NCBI RefSeq assembly: GCF_024713945.1
Contig: NC_134678.1
Coordinates: forward strand, 4,650,001 to 4,714,000
Direction: 5' to 3'
From: Dermatophagoides farinae
Taxonomy: Eukaryota; Arthropoda; Arachnida; Sarcoptiformes; Pyroglyphidae
Length of the DNA stretch: 64,000 nt
The position numbers were made by a program, and so were the translations under genes. The notes beneath the pieces are model-generated. The model was not told where the DNA came from. It saw only the letters and a list, made by a program, of their open reading frames with translations, and ran no database searches. Positions 1 through 12,400 of the stretch are shown piece after piece (position 1 is the first letter of the stretch; every line of letters starts with the position of its first letter).

Positions 1-164
1 TCAACTTATCGATTAGCAATAATAATTATGCTGTTCGGTGTACGCAACTTTTTCAACGGTATCAGGTGCAATGCACAAGTGATGGCTGACCCTGCGGTAC
101 CAAACCGAAGGCCGGAAGCAACACGCCGTTCATAGAAACCCACCGTCAGGCACAAAGCGTTAAA
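1..164. other. Bacterial-like GC-richer segment at left edge
   Basis: Base composition here is near-balanced, unlike the AT-rich remainder of the window. On the minus strand one frame stays open from the repeat array down to a stop near position 7. It contains residues such as GFYERRVASGLRFGTAGSAI, which read like bacterial codon usage, but I cannot name a family. The plus strand also has a short open frame ending near 132. Either frame could be chance in GC-rich DNA. Inference: this is a fragment of bacterial DNA (contaminant, chimeric join or transferred piece) and not a mite gene. Confidence 0.4.
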
Positions 165-507
165 ATTGACACCTTTGACTGGATGCCAAGTAGGGCGGCG
201 AAGCCGTCCCCGCCTGCGGGTTTCCAGTTATATTGACCGTCAAGGATTCATACCTTTGGCTGGGTACCAAGCAGGGGGGGCGGCGCAGCCGCCACACCTG
301 CGGGTATCCAGCTATATTGACCGTCAAGGATTAATACCTTTGACTGGATACCAAGCAGGGGGGCGGCGCAGCCGCCACCCCTGCGGGTATCCAGCTTTAT
401 TGACCGTCAAGGATTGATACCTTTGACTGGATACCAAGCAGGGGGGGGGGCGGCGCAGCCGCCACCCCTGCGGGTATCCAGCTTTATTGACCGTCAAGGA
501 TAGACAG
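165..507. repeat. GC-rich tandem repeat, about 84-bp unit, about 4 copies
   Basis: The anchor GACCGTCAAGGA recurs at about 235, 319, 402 and 489, giving spacings of 84, 83 and 87 bp. Much of the length variation lies in the G-run before GGCGGC. Each full unit carries a self-complementary core, GGCGGC-GCA-GCCGCC, flanked by an ACTGGATACC/GGTATCCAG complementary pair, so each copy can fold into a long hairpin. The first copy (about 165-230) is diverged. This resembles bacterial intergenic palindromic repeats. Open frames on both strands across the array follow from its GC-richness and are not treated as genes. Confidence 0.85.
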
Positions 508-517
508 CCCCGCAGGG

Positions 518-563
518 CCAGCCTGGGCAGGCGCGAAGCGCCTGTACCGGGCTGGTTTTTTTT
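518..563 (+). terminator. Candidate Rho-independent bacterial terminator
   Basis: CCAGCC at 518-523 pairs with GGCTGG at 550-555. An inner perfect stem pairs AGGCGC (529-534) with GCGCCT (538-543) across a GAA loop. The hairpin is followed at once by eight T residues (556-563). A GC-rich stem plus a T-tract is the classic intrinsic terminator layout of bacteria and has no expected role in an arthropod nucleus. Immediately after it the sequence turns AT-rich and mite-like, so the junction with host DNA lies at about 556-600. Confidence 0.55.
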
Positions 564-2124
564 CAATTTTTTCCTTCCGAATTAACTCTTCCGATAGATT
601 TAATTCGCAAAATGATGTTATTAATTTTGGTGATCCTATTTGAATAACTAAACCCTAATAATCATTTTTAAATCGATCAATATCGACATGCATTCGAATT
701 CTATAGCCAATACGGTTAGAAACGGTGATCGTTCCATATTCACTACTGTTCTTCTATATTCTGTTGATTAATTCGTTCCAAATTTGTTGTTGTCGAGAGT
801 ATTACGCCGTCAAATTTATAACAAACACACATTCCGAGTGAAAAAGCGAGACACACATTGCACGACTGTTAAATAATAATATTTTTGACATAAAAAAAGT
901 TTTTTTTTAAATTCTCTCATTTCTCAAAGCATTGTCTGATTTTTTTTTTTTGATTGATCATTAAGAAGAATTTGTGTCGAACGTGTTCAATTTTTTTCTA
1001 TAGTTTTTTTTTTGTATATATTGCTATTGTTTCTAAATGTACAAGATTCATAACCGTTAAATTTATACACATTATTCTATAGTAGGCGTAGGTGGTATAT
1101 GTCAGAATTATGTGATTAACCTGAATTTTCCATCAATTCGGTCATCATTTTTTTTTCACAAGTGTACCCTTTTTCTCTCATCGAAAAGAGTACCGCCAGC
1201 ACACTCATAACTATAGTGTCATAGTCATATATTCTATTTAAATCCACTTTTTTCACCTATCTAAAAAGTAACTAATGATTGGCCAGGCTATCATGACCTA
1301 AATTTGGCCTTAACGGTCACGATTAGCACGCAAACGATTCTTGTCATTCGGAAATGTGGGCTTAAAGAATACAGACGGTTCTCCAATTATGACATGTATC
1401 ATAATCTTGCTCATTTTCTCGGCTAACTTATTCAAAAACAAAAAACTTTGAAAAAAAATTTCAAACTTTTGTCAAATTCTACTCAAAAATATAGTTCAAC
1501 AGAATTGTGCCAAAATCAACAATACTGATTAGATTTTTTTCTGTCGGGTGAGTTTAAGAATTTTTTCTTGATAATTATTAATTTTCAAATCTTAATATCA
1601 AGCAGATGTTCACCGAAATTGATGTCCTGAAAGACTTTTATTATTCTTTTCATCATATCATCACATCGAACTCGTTTTTGATTAAATTTCAAAAATAGTA
1701 CCATTTTCCAAAAATAGATGGCACTCTTATCTAATTCAGCTTTTTTTTGAAAATGAAACAGTAAATTGCATGATGTAATTCCTTTATAGTGATAAACATA
1801 AATTTTTCATTTTTTTTGGTTGCTATAGATTCAGATATTGCTTTTTATGTTGAACAAGAATAAATTTGGACAAAAATAATAGCGTCCAGTCCAATATGAT
1901 GACCCATATTCTTGTTTGGATGATTTTGATATCCAACCTGATTTCATTTTTTTTTCAAAAAAAAAAAAAAAAAAAAAATATCGTGATCATTGTTTTTATA
2001 TACGACAATTCTAATTCTATCACATAATTTTTTTTTATCATGTAGGTTCAGCTGAATGTTTCGGACACGTTTTGATCCGTATCATTTCCTCTTATGCAAT
2101 TGGAATCGGAACCCATAGCTCAAA
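564..2124. other. Non-coding AT-rich upstream region
   Basis: No convincing coding exon was found. There are many T-runs and a pure A-tract of about 22 bases at about 1957-1978. A TGTAG at 2040-2044 could be a splice acceptor for a 5-prime UTR exon of the ankyrin gene starting at 2125. If so, part of this region is 5-prime UTR intron and its true promoter lies further left. I see no other feature. Confidence 0.5.
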
Positions 2125-5100
2125 ATGGATAAGTCACTTAAACTTTCGAAACATGATATGACCCCATATACATTTCATTTACATTCAAGTTTTGCTCAGC
2201 TATTAGCATTGATACGTCGAGGTCATTATGAAGATGTTATTGAATTATTACGGCGTGAACCACAATTACTCAAACTTCGTGATCGTATGGGTCGTTCAGC
2301 ATTACATCATTGTGTTGATTGTTGGCCGCTGTCAATTAATCGGCCAAATATTAATGCTGATATTGGAAAATTATTAATAAGAATGATGCCTACGATGGTC
2401 GAATGGCAAGATCAAGAAGGCAATATTGCATTACATTTGGCTGTAATCAATGGTGATATTGCACTAGTACGACATTTACTTCGATCCATGTCAGCCGTAC
2501 AGATCAACATTGCCGATTATGAACTACATACAGTTATACATTGGGCTGTGGTCAGTGGCCAATTGGTTGCCATGACGATGGCAATGGAACACGGCGCCAA
2601 TCCATCAACACCAGATATTTATGGTGCCTATCCTTTACATTATGCTACACAAAATTTTCTCGACATGACAACCGGTAGCAACGTAATTACGAATAAAAAT
2701 GGATCAACACGTCATCTTCAAGCACAACAATCGCATGAGCAACAATTTTTTGGTTCATCAACATATAATCTTCATCAACTTGAACCTATTCCACTACTAT
2801 TTCCGGACATAAATTCAAAGTCGAGCCAACAACAATCATCATCGCAACGTCGAGCCGATTCATTACGTATCTTACATCATTTACTGACCAGGCCACAGAT
2901 TGATGTCAATTGTATTGATAATGAACAACGAACACCGTTGATATGGTCCGCTAGTTCAGGTAAACTTTTCAATCTACTCTTGATTGTTCCAAATATTATT
3001 ACTGCTCTAACCTTCATTTTTTTACTCATTTATTTGAATGATTTGTCGTCTTTGTTGTTGCCAAATATTCTGAACATTTTTTATGTTACCATAGCATAGA
3101 CAAGAATAGCCATTGTTTTCGTGCATAATTAACTTGGATTGATAATTTAACCATTTTATATTTGTTTGTCTTTTATTTCACTGCGTTTCGCTCCAATTAA
3201 CTTAGCAATGTACTGACCAGTTGTGTCTGATATTTCGGAATATTGGATAGAATATTTTTCTATATGATGATGATGATGATGAAGGCGGTTATATTTCCTA
3301 TTGGTTTTAGTAATTATTTAGTCCAAGGTAACCTCAAAACGAACTGATCCACAAATTCGTTTTTGTTCGTTTGCCATCCGATTTCTCGTGATAAATCTAC
3401 ACGAAAATCTATATGCAATAATTTAAATCACTGTGATCATTAATGAAAATTTTGATAACTTACAAATTTTCATCATTCTGTACTAGTGTCAAATTTATTT
3501 TATATAAATGAGTAAGTTGTCTATTTAAAAATAAGGTTAAATCTATGTTCTGGTTAGAACAAAGGTTTCAAATAAAAAAAAAATTTCATTCTATACATGA
3601 GAAATGTCTCCACATTTTTTGAAACTCCGTCATTATATTCTAAAAATCATACATATACCTGGATGAATTTTTCATAACTACATTTTGAGATTACCTAAAT
3701 TTGGATATATTATATTAAACAGGTTAAACGATTGCCCACCGATGCCTTGACCTCGATAGTTTATTATGACAATCATTAGAGCCATATTTTATTCATATAG
3801 AAACATATCATGAAATCGAAATCGAATATCATTTCAGTTGTTCGGATTCATAGTTACCTGACGACTAACAATTCTTTATGAATTCTGTTTTTGTTCAATT
3901 CCGACTTGGTGTTTGTCAGCTTTTCATACCATCCTTATATTGATTTGATTGAATCCTCTTTTTTTGCTGGTTATTTCATTTTCATTTTTATTTCTATCAT
4001 CATCATCATTATTATTATCATTGCTTTGTGTGTGAAACATCACGGATCACACTGTAGGTAATCATGATGCATTGTTGGTTTTGGTAAAAGCTGGTGCCGA
4101 AATATCTCAACAAGATAAAGACGGACTTTCAGGTAGATTCGTGATTTTTTTTTATTAAATTGATTTCATATTATATGTGTATGGTTAGCATTACATTGTG
4201 CATCAAGCCGTGGACATTATCGTTGTGTTCATACATTGATTACAATGTGTGGTGCTGATGTACATCAATTAGATTCCGGGGGTTGTACGCCATTATTCTA
4301 TGCCGTAGCACTTGGTCATCCGGATTGTGTTCGATTGTTATTGGAATCGGGTGCACAATTAGATCATCAAGATCATAAAGGCCGTACAGCAGCACATTGT
4401 GGTGCATCTAAAGGACAATTAGAAACTTTGAAAATACTTCAAGAACATGGAGCAAATTTATGGTTGAAAAATGTTCGCGGTGATTTACCACTTCATGATG
4501 CAGTTAAATCTGGACGAGTTGGTAAATGAATTTTTTTTTAAAACTAAAAATTTGAAATATTTTAATTTTGCTATTTTCTTTTCTAGATCTCGTGAAATGG
4601 TTTCTTGATCAATCACCGGAATCTGTAAATGAAGTTAATCTGTGTGGAAGATCTCCATTACATATAGCCGCCTTTAATCATAATTTAGAAATATGTAGTC
4701 TTTTAGTTTCATATGGTGCTCATATGAATCCTATTATGAAAGTTCGTAATCAATATCTTACACCATTGGATGCTGCTTTGCAGAATGGAAGCGTACGATC
4801 TACGACTGCATCGAATTTAAATGAATTACTAGATTATCTTCGACGACAGGGTGCACAGCCATTATCACAAATCGATCGTCATCTTGCAGATCAAAACGAT
4901 AATAATTTTCCAATGGAAATGGAAAATACAACATTTCAGTTATCACCTTCATCAAATAAAAATATATCGATTACGAATGTTACTCTACAACAACATGATG
5001 CTCCTACTTTAGACACAACTTTTTCTAGAATCAAATCTAGACGATCACAAGAAGTGAAAATTCAGGATAATGAAACTGATCAACACCGTAAATCTAAATC

Positions 5101-8100
5101 AAAACTGGCTCGTTTTGATGATGATCAATCTGAATCGAATTTCTCTACAAAACTGCCTAATCTCGTAAATAATCATCAAACGAATGGACAGGGCGTACAA
5201 ACCCGAGCTGTTTCATCAAAATCTGAATCCTCATCGTCACCGCCATCTTCATCGCCACCAAATTCGGTTGTGCACTCAGCTACTGCTCATCACCATCACC
5301 ACCATTTCACGGATCGTATGAAAAATATTCGTGAATATGATACAGTTTTGGAAAATAATAATGGACCAGATGGAGAAACTAAACATCCTACCCATTTGAA
5401 ACAAGCTATCATAACTAATGTTTATTTGACTACTACAGCACCAATAGCCGCAGCTACTGGAACATTACCACTTACATCATTAGAAAATAATGAAAACACG
5501 ACCGCTTCAGGTACATCAATCGCAACAGGAACAGCATTACTTCCAGTTTATTATGTAAAGCGAGTCCCTCCATTGAAAAAACTTTCATCATCATCATCCC
5601 AAAAACGGACGAAAAAATTAAAGAAATCTCGTGTCATTGGCGATGGCCAAATTTCCGTTATATTAGAAACCCATGATACGTTTCAATCAGTGTCTGGCGA
5701 TGTACGAGAACAACATACAAGGGTTCAAGATGAATTATCATCTGAAAACAACAAACAATCGAGAAAAAAATCAATAAAATTGTATGAAGACGAGGATAAA
5801 AACGAAAATGTCGATGTAGATAAGGACGAAGAAGACGATAAAATAGAAGATAATCAAAGCAATAAATCTGAATATGAAAAAGATGAAGAAATTCAAGAAT
5901 CCGTAAAATTTTCTGAAACAATTTCCGGACATATTATGGATGAAAAAACACCAGATTCTGGTTTCGAAAATGAAGAGCAGCATCGTAAAATTTTATCGGT
6001 TGAAACAAAAGAAAATGAAGCTGAATTAGAAATGAAAAGGAAAAGTTTGTCTTCATTGTTGTCATCCGAATCTAATCCCGCAGATATAAAACGAAAAGAT
6101 TCAAAATCATGGATAGACTCAAAGATTGAATTGAGTGCGGAAAAAACTAAAGAAGCAATAAATGACACTGCTGATCACTTTAATGAAAATATTCGATCTG
6201 ATTCAAAAGATAGTCGACCAGAAATTCCACATGAATTAATACAACGAGATTTTGTTCAATCATTCAATAATGATAATGAAGACGAGAATATTGACGATAA
6301 TAGCGATGATGAAAGAAGGAAACGTTCAATTTCAAATATATTAGATGAGCCTAAATTAAAAGCACAAAAATCAGTTGAAAGTTTACAATCACCAAAATTA
6401 TCAACAGTCGATTCAATTGAAGATGAAGTTACATCTACAAAGTCCGGCCATGATGTTCATGAACAAAATTCCGATAAACCATTCCAAATGTTGATCATAA
6501 ACATTGAACAAAAAGTTCCAAATTTAGATGAGGATGAACCAAGAATTGTTGAAGTCACTGATGATCAGGATAAAAATAATAAAGAGGAATTTGAATCTGA
6601 AACATTGGATGATCAAATCAAACAAGATGAGAATATAAATCATGATGTGAAAACTGATTCTTCAATACCACCTGATCTTCCTGAAGTGAATGAGATTGAG
6701 ATCAAACAAAAAGAAATTAAATTCAAAGTCATTGACGATACACCATCCGAAATAATAGAAACAGATATCACTGGAATGCAATCAGAGGAAGCAATGGATA
6801 CTACTCGCGAGAAAACTATTGATGATAATTCGGATGTAAAAAGCTTTGATGATGGTGATGATAGAAGCGTTGATGATGCTTTACATTCTATTAAAAGTGT
6901 AGATTCCACAGAGTTCAAAGTTCAAGAATCGATTCAGACTCTAGATGATCAGATAGCAAAAATTATTGATTCAAGTGCTCCATCAAATTTTGTCAATGAC
7001 AATGAAGAAAATGAGCAAAAAAAATCACTTACTGAACCGAAAAATCGCGCTTTTTTACGACGAAATTCTTACACAAAAGGTTCCATTGAGATGAATGAAA
7101 ATCAGCAATCAATCAAACAACAATCTAGTATCAATGATCAACTAAATGGTGCTACCGATTTAGATAACATGGATTATTCTGAAAATAAACTAAATAGTAA
7201 TCAGCCAGCCTCGTCCACTGTTTTCGAATCATCATTTGGTCCTGTTCGTCAATTAAAAGGCAAGAAAAAATCTTATGATTACGTTCGTCCAAAAGTGGAC
7301 TCATATTGGTCAGACGATTATCATCGTCAAAATCATCATCAGGATCGTTCACTCGGTCCTATAGTATTGTCTGGTAAACATGGTCATTGCAAACATCATC
7401 ATCATCATCATGATAAACATGGCGGAAGTATGGGATATCTAGCGTCATCATCACATGATGAATATGCCCGAATCGATCCTAAAATAATCAATCAGACAGT
7501 GGAAAAATATTTGAGAAAGTTGGTAGAAATTTATATTTTAGATTTTTTTAAATTAAATTTTTTCCATCATGACTAAATATTTTAGGTACTATTTGGAACG
7601 ACAATTATTTGAAGAACTATATGATTTAAAGCGCTATCAAATTCGTACTGGACGTACAAACGAACCACAATCGGTTCGACGTTTAGTAGATCGATTTCGT
7701 CGTGAAATGAAAGCACCAGGAATGTCAGAGTTTAAAGGTCCATATACTTATCGTGCTTATGAAATGTATCTTTATGGTAATAATTAATATTTTGTAATGA
7801 ACACTCAATTAAAAAAATTGATTTCAGATTTACTTCGACAATTATCACGTTCTAATCAGAAAAAGCTAGCTTACATGACTAAAGTAAGCCATCATATGTT
7901 TGTATTCTATTTCATAGCATTTAATGTTTTATTTATTTATTTATTTTTTTTTGGATCAAAGTCACTTAGCTATGATGATTTAGCCACAAGTTTTGAACGT
8001 TTACAATCTGAAACTGAGGCTGCTGCTCAAGCAACATCCTGTGATCAATATCAACGACATAAACGTCAAAATCGTACATATTATTCTTCGAAAAATTTTG

Positions 8101-8969
8101 GCACGAATGCATCGGATGTTTCTTCCGATACATCTGATATTCCTAATGATCATCATGAATATGGAAATAGAAAAAGTGAACGAGAATCGGCTACTGCACG
8201 TCATTCCAAATTCGATCCACTATTAGATTATGATAGACATCCACATGGTTTAGTTGTTGATTATAAATATGAATATCATAAATCCCAACATCGAAGAAGA
8301 AATGATACTCAAGGTGAACTAGTAGATGTGATATGTGAGAATCTCTATAAAAGTACTGGTCTTAATGGGTCAAAGATGGATGAAATGGCAGTATCCAGAA
8401 AGATAATCCAACGTTCTGGCCAAGAAGATAACGACAATGAAACGAATAATGGTGATCATGAAAATGATTACAAAAAGAAAAGTGATGATAAATCAACAAT
8501 GGCTGATGATGGACAGAATGTCGTAAAAAATATGGAATCAGACCAAAAGGTAAGGTGGCCTAGAGATAATGATGCAAGCCATAGTTATACTAAAAGAAAA
8601 TGTAATGATGATGATGGATATTTGTCTCGTTGTTATCTATATGGCCACCATGGACTATCACCATTAAATTTGATTGAATCCAATTCAAATAGTCCGGATA
8701 ATTTACATCGAAGATTAGTCAGATTAGCACAATCATCGCTCATTAATAACGGTAAACAAAAGAGAAAAATCTATGTATTATCAAAAAAACCGTATAAAGT
8801 AGTTGTACCACATGCTAACGAAATACATCAACGATGGCAACAGATTAAAGAACATGAACGTAAACGTAAACATTATATTCGTAATGAACATCAATCATCG
8901 TTCACATCATCATCAATAGATTCAGATGTGACACTTTGGTTTGAATTGAATCATAAATGGAGATCTTAA
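2125..8969 (+). CDS. Large ankyrin-repeat protein (inversin-like repeats), 1809 aa
   Basis: Seven exons fit GT-AG rules and sum to 5430 nt: 2125-2959, 4058-4132, 4189-4521, 4587-7518, 7586-7776, 7828-7883, 7962-8969. The start ATG (AAAATGG) has an in-frame TAG just upstream at 2116. Residues about 30-510 are ankyrin repeats (for example DKDGLSALHCASSRGH and NLCGRSPLHIAAFNH). Residues about 510-1385 are an acidic, Ser/Asn-rich low-complexity region with His runs. A helical, conserved-looking block of about 90 residues (YLRKYYLERQLFEELYDLKR onward) follows, then another low-complexity tail ending in basic residues. Ankyrin arrays bind proteins, so this is likely a cytoplasmic scaffold. The repeat layout recalls the inversin group, but no IQ motif was seen and the orthology is unproven. 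The first intron is 1.1 kb, unusually long here. A possible poly(A) signal lies near 9172. Confidence 0.85.
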
Positions 8970-9490
8970 ATTGTTAAATTTTATCCCTACTTTTGGAACG
9001 TCTGCACAACTTAATTTAACACACGATCTAATAGTTGTAGATTTGATAGTTTCATATTCACTGATTGAAAAAAAAATCATATCTTCGTTTGTTGTTGTTG
9101 AATGGATTGTTACCAAGAATCTCCACAAACCTTTATCATTGTTAACATTTGATGTGATAAAAATAACTTTAGAAATAAAATACAATAATAATTTTTCTTT
9201 GGCAATTTTTTTTTAATTTTCATTTGAGCCTTATAAGCCGTATAAGGAATCAATTATTCTAATACAAACTCATATAAATTCAATGGAATCGGATCCAAAT
9301 TTGTTAAATATGTAACACGGTGTATCATTCAAAATGCATCTTATCTTCTGTCATATACATTTCATATAATAAAAATTTCGACTATTAAACGATTAAATCG
9401 TAAAAATTTGCAAATTGAAAATTATTCTGATTTTTTTAAATTATCTGATATTTTATTCTATTCTAATTTCATGAAAAAAAAATTTTTCAA
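8970..9490. other. Convergent intergenic region (two 3-prime ends)
   Basis: This 521-bp gap separates the 3-prime ends of the ankyrin gene (+) and laminin alpha (-). It is AT-rich, has an AATAAA-type sequence near 9172, and presumably holds both 3-prime UTRs. Short open frames here on both strands look like chance. Confidence 0.5.
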
Positions 9491-12400
9491 TTAATTAATT
9501 GGACAAGTATTTAATGTTACTTCGCCTTCAATTTTAGCATTGTTCAATGTTTGAGGCATTCCATTGATGCTCTCGATTCGTAAACAACCAAGATAATTAT
9601 CTTTTACATTGTTGAGTTCAGAGCTTTTTTCTTCTTTCAGCTTTGAAGGTAAACCACCAATGTAAAGTGGATCCTTGGTATCAGTGGATGAGATTCCAGG
9701 CTGTCCAGTGCTAATTACTGTTGGTTGATCATCAATGGTTAACATGACCAAATTTTTGATTTTCAATGCCTTAATCGTATGCCATCTACCATCACAAATA
9801 CCGCCTTTAACATCGTCACTTGCAGTGATAGGAATCTAATAATAAAAGATATCAATAAACAATAAATAAATAATTCATATTTTTTTTTGAAAAAATTACC
9901 GCGCCGTTATCGACTGAAAAGAAAAGTTTTCCTTTGTCCAAATAGAGTACCAAATAATCGACTTTGCCAAAAACGGCAGCCAAAATACCATACGGTTTTC
10001 TGGGTTTTATCTGCATGATCAACGTGAATTCAACTCGAACCCTAAATTCATCGAACAATTTTATATAACCTCCACCATAATGGAAAAAGTGGCCATTCTC
10101 ATTTTGCATTGAACATTGAGCAACATCATATTCGCGGCCATCTTTGAATTTATATTCAATATCTCGTACTTTAATGTCTCGAATACAGCCAGCAAATGAA
10201 GACATTACATAATTATAATCATTTTTGTCAGCACTTTTCAGATGACTTTTGATTTGTGAACGTAATTCTTTGGGAACTCCACCCACAAATATTGGCGATT
10301 TAACATTTAATGCTGAAGTGCCAGCTGTTGATATTACTTCGACCGTTTCTTCGTCAACTCGCAATAGGCCAATTCTGCCTTTACGACTGAATGTTGCCGT
10401 ATGCCATTGATCATCATTATAATTGGATGGTAAGACGGCAACAGCACGACCAGAGCCACAATCAAAACTATAATGCAGTTTATTATTGAGAAAATAAAGG
10501 CCCACAAAGTCAATGTTGTTTTGTGATGTTATGTAGAATAGAATACCATCCGTTTGAGTGGTTTTGAATTTAAGCTGAAAGCCACTTTCACCTTCCAAAC
10601 CTTTTGCTACATCATTCGTTATTGGAAATTCATAACGACTCGAAAGGGTACTGCCGAATCTTTTTTCTTCAGGATCAGAAGAATCTTGTTCTGCTTGTGG
10701 TATTGGAGGCAATACACAGTTTTCTATTCTTGGTAGATTCAGTTGACTAGGTGGTTTTGTGTATGTTTCTGGCATTATTGTATCTTTGAAATTCCTGACA
10801 AGAATTTCATCTTCATTGATGGATAATGGACACTTTTTGAAAACGGCATTTTTTAAATTGTTGGAATCGGCAAAATTTAAAAATTTATAATTGATAGATA
10901 TGTCACCTATGCAGCCAGTAAATTGTGAAAACAAATAATCATAACGATCACTTTGCATGCCACCTACGAATACGGTATCCAATCGAGAAAAATCCATTGG
11001 ATCATTGATATCGATACTGAATGAATTAATATCATCTACATCCATGTCTAACGTTCTTTGATTAAAATTGATCGTAATAAAGTGCCATTTATTGTCATTA
11101 TAGTATTGAGAATCGGTACGTAACAATTGATTATTACTTGTTCGTAAAATGAGCATTCCTTCCGATAAATATACAATGACAAACTTATCCCATTGTGCGT
11201 TAGTCAAATGCAAAAGCAGGCCCGACTTGACCAAAGTACGGAATTTGAAAGTGATTTGTATCATATCGTTTCTGTCAGCATCGTTTTTCATTGGATCGAT
11301 TGTTTGATTTTGAAACTCTACATATGCCCGAGTAGAGACCATTTCAATGCTAAAGGAGACCACCCGTACGAACGTTGAACAACCGATAGTCACGCCAAAC
11401 GATTCTTTATGCTTGATGAGATTTTGTTGAGTTGAATCGATTTGCAGATCTTTAATGCAACCATCAAATCCTTCTTTGGTGACTTCATAATAAGGATTCA
11501 TTCCTCGGAATCCACCAACATAGATATTATCATCCGTTGTCAAGTCGGTGCTTAATCCCATAGCAAATCCAGATTGTTCATCACGGTTGTCCACCGTAAC
11601 TAAACATTCTTTGCCTTCCCGGTTAACCTTGATGAAATGCCATTGTCCATCATTGTATGTTTGTTCGGAGGGAACTTTCGTGAATGTGCTTCCCAAATCA
11701 TACTTGACCACTACTTTGCCATCATTTAATTCGATCGAAAAATATGACTTTTTTGCCGATAAAGGACTTCCAATCAAAAACAGTAAGCCGTTTTTGTTGA
11801 ATGTTTTGAATTGGAAACTGACAAACACGGTGTCCTTAAAGTTCAGATCGTTTCGGGCCAAAATTATATAGCTATTTCCATTAAAACGTATATTATTTTC
11901 AGTGAATGATTCATTAGCCTGTTCATCTCCTTGAATGTTGTACGATTCTTTAGCATTCCACAAGCCCAATGGTTCATTGTCAAGAAAAACGTTGGAGATA
12001 ACACCATAAAAGTGACGATTTTTGATGGTCGGACTGAGCTGAACGTTTGGAGGTGCACCGCCAATAAATATTCTGGATTGATCTCGGTCCAAATTGAAAA
12101 CACTAGCCGATCCTGGTGCTATCTGTTGCGATACAGTTTCCACTTTATCGGTCAATACCTTCAATCGTATCAAACGACCAAAACGTTCGACTATGATTTG
12201 ATGCCATTTTTGATCGTATGTGTTTTGTGTATCTTCAATAGTGGTTGGATTACCTGCACCAAGGTCCCAGACAAGCACCACTCTTCCTCTTCGCAATTCC
12301 AAACACATGTAATCATAGTTGATCGATTTCCGTTTTGTTTTGGTCATTTCATCCAATTCTACATCTCGTTTTACCAATTCATTTGTTTCATCAATTGGAT

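Noticed and set aside
165-507. CRISPR-like array
   Set aside because: Units are directly adjacent with no unique spacers of constant length, and the palindromic core lies within long 84-bp repeats.
166-566. Open frames on both strands in the GC-rich repeat array (83 and 80 residues)
   Set aside because: They are periodic translations of a palindromic repeat, present on both strands, with no family resemblance.
5658-7352. Minus-strand open frames inside the ankyrin gene
   Set aside because: Antisense shadows of the acidic low-complexity exon.
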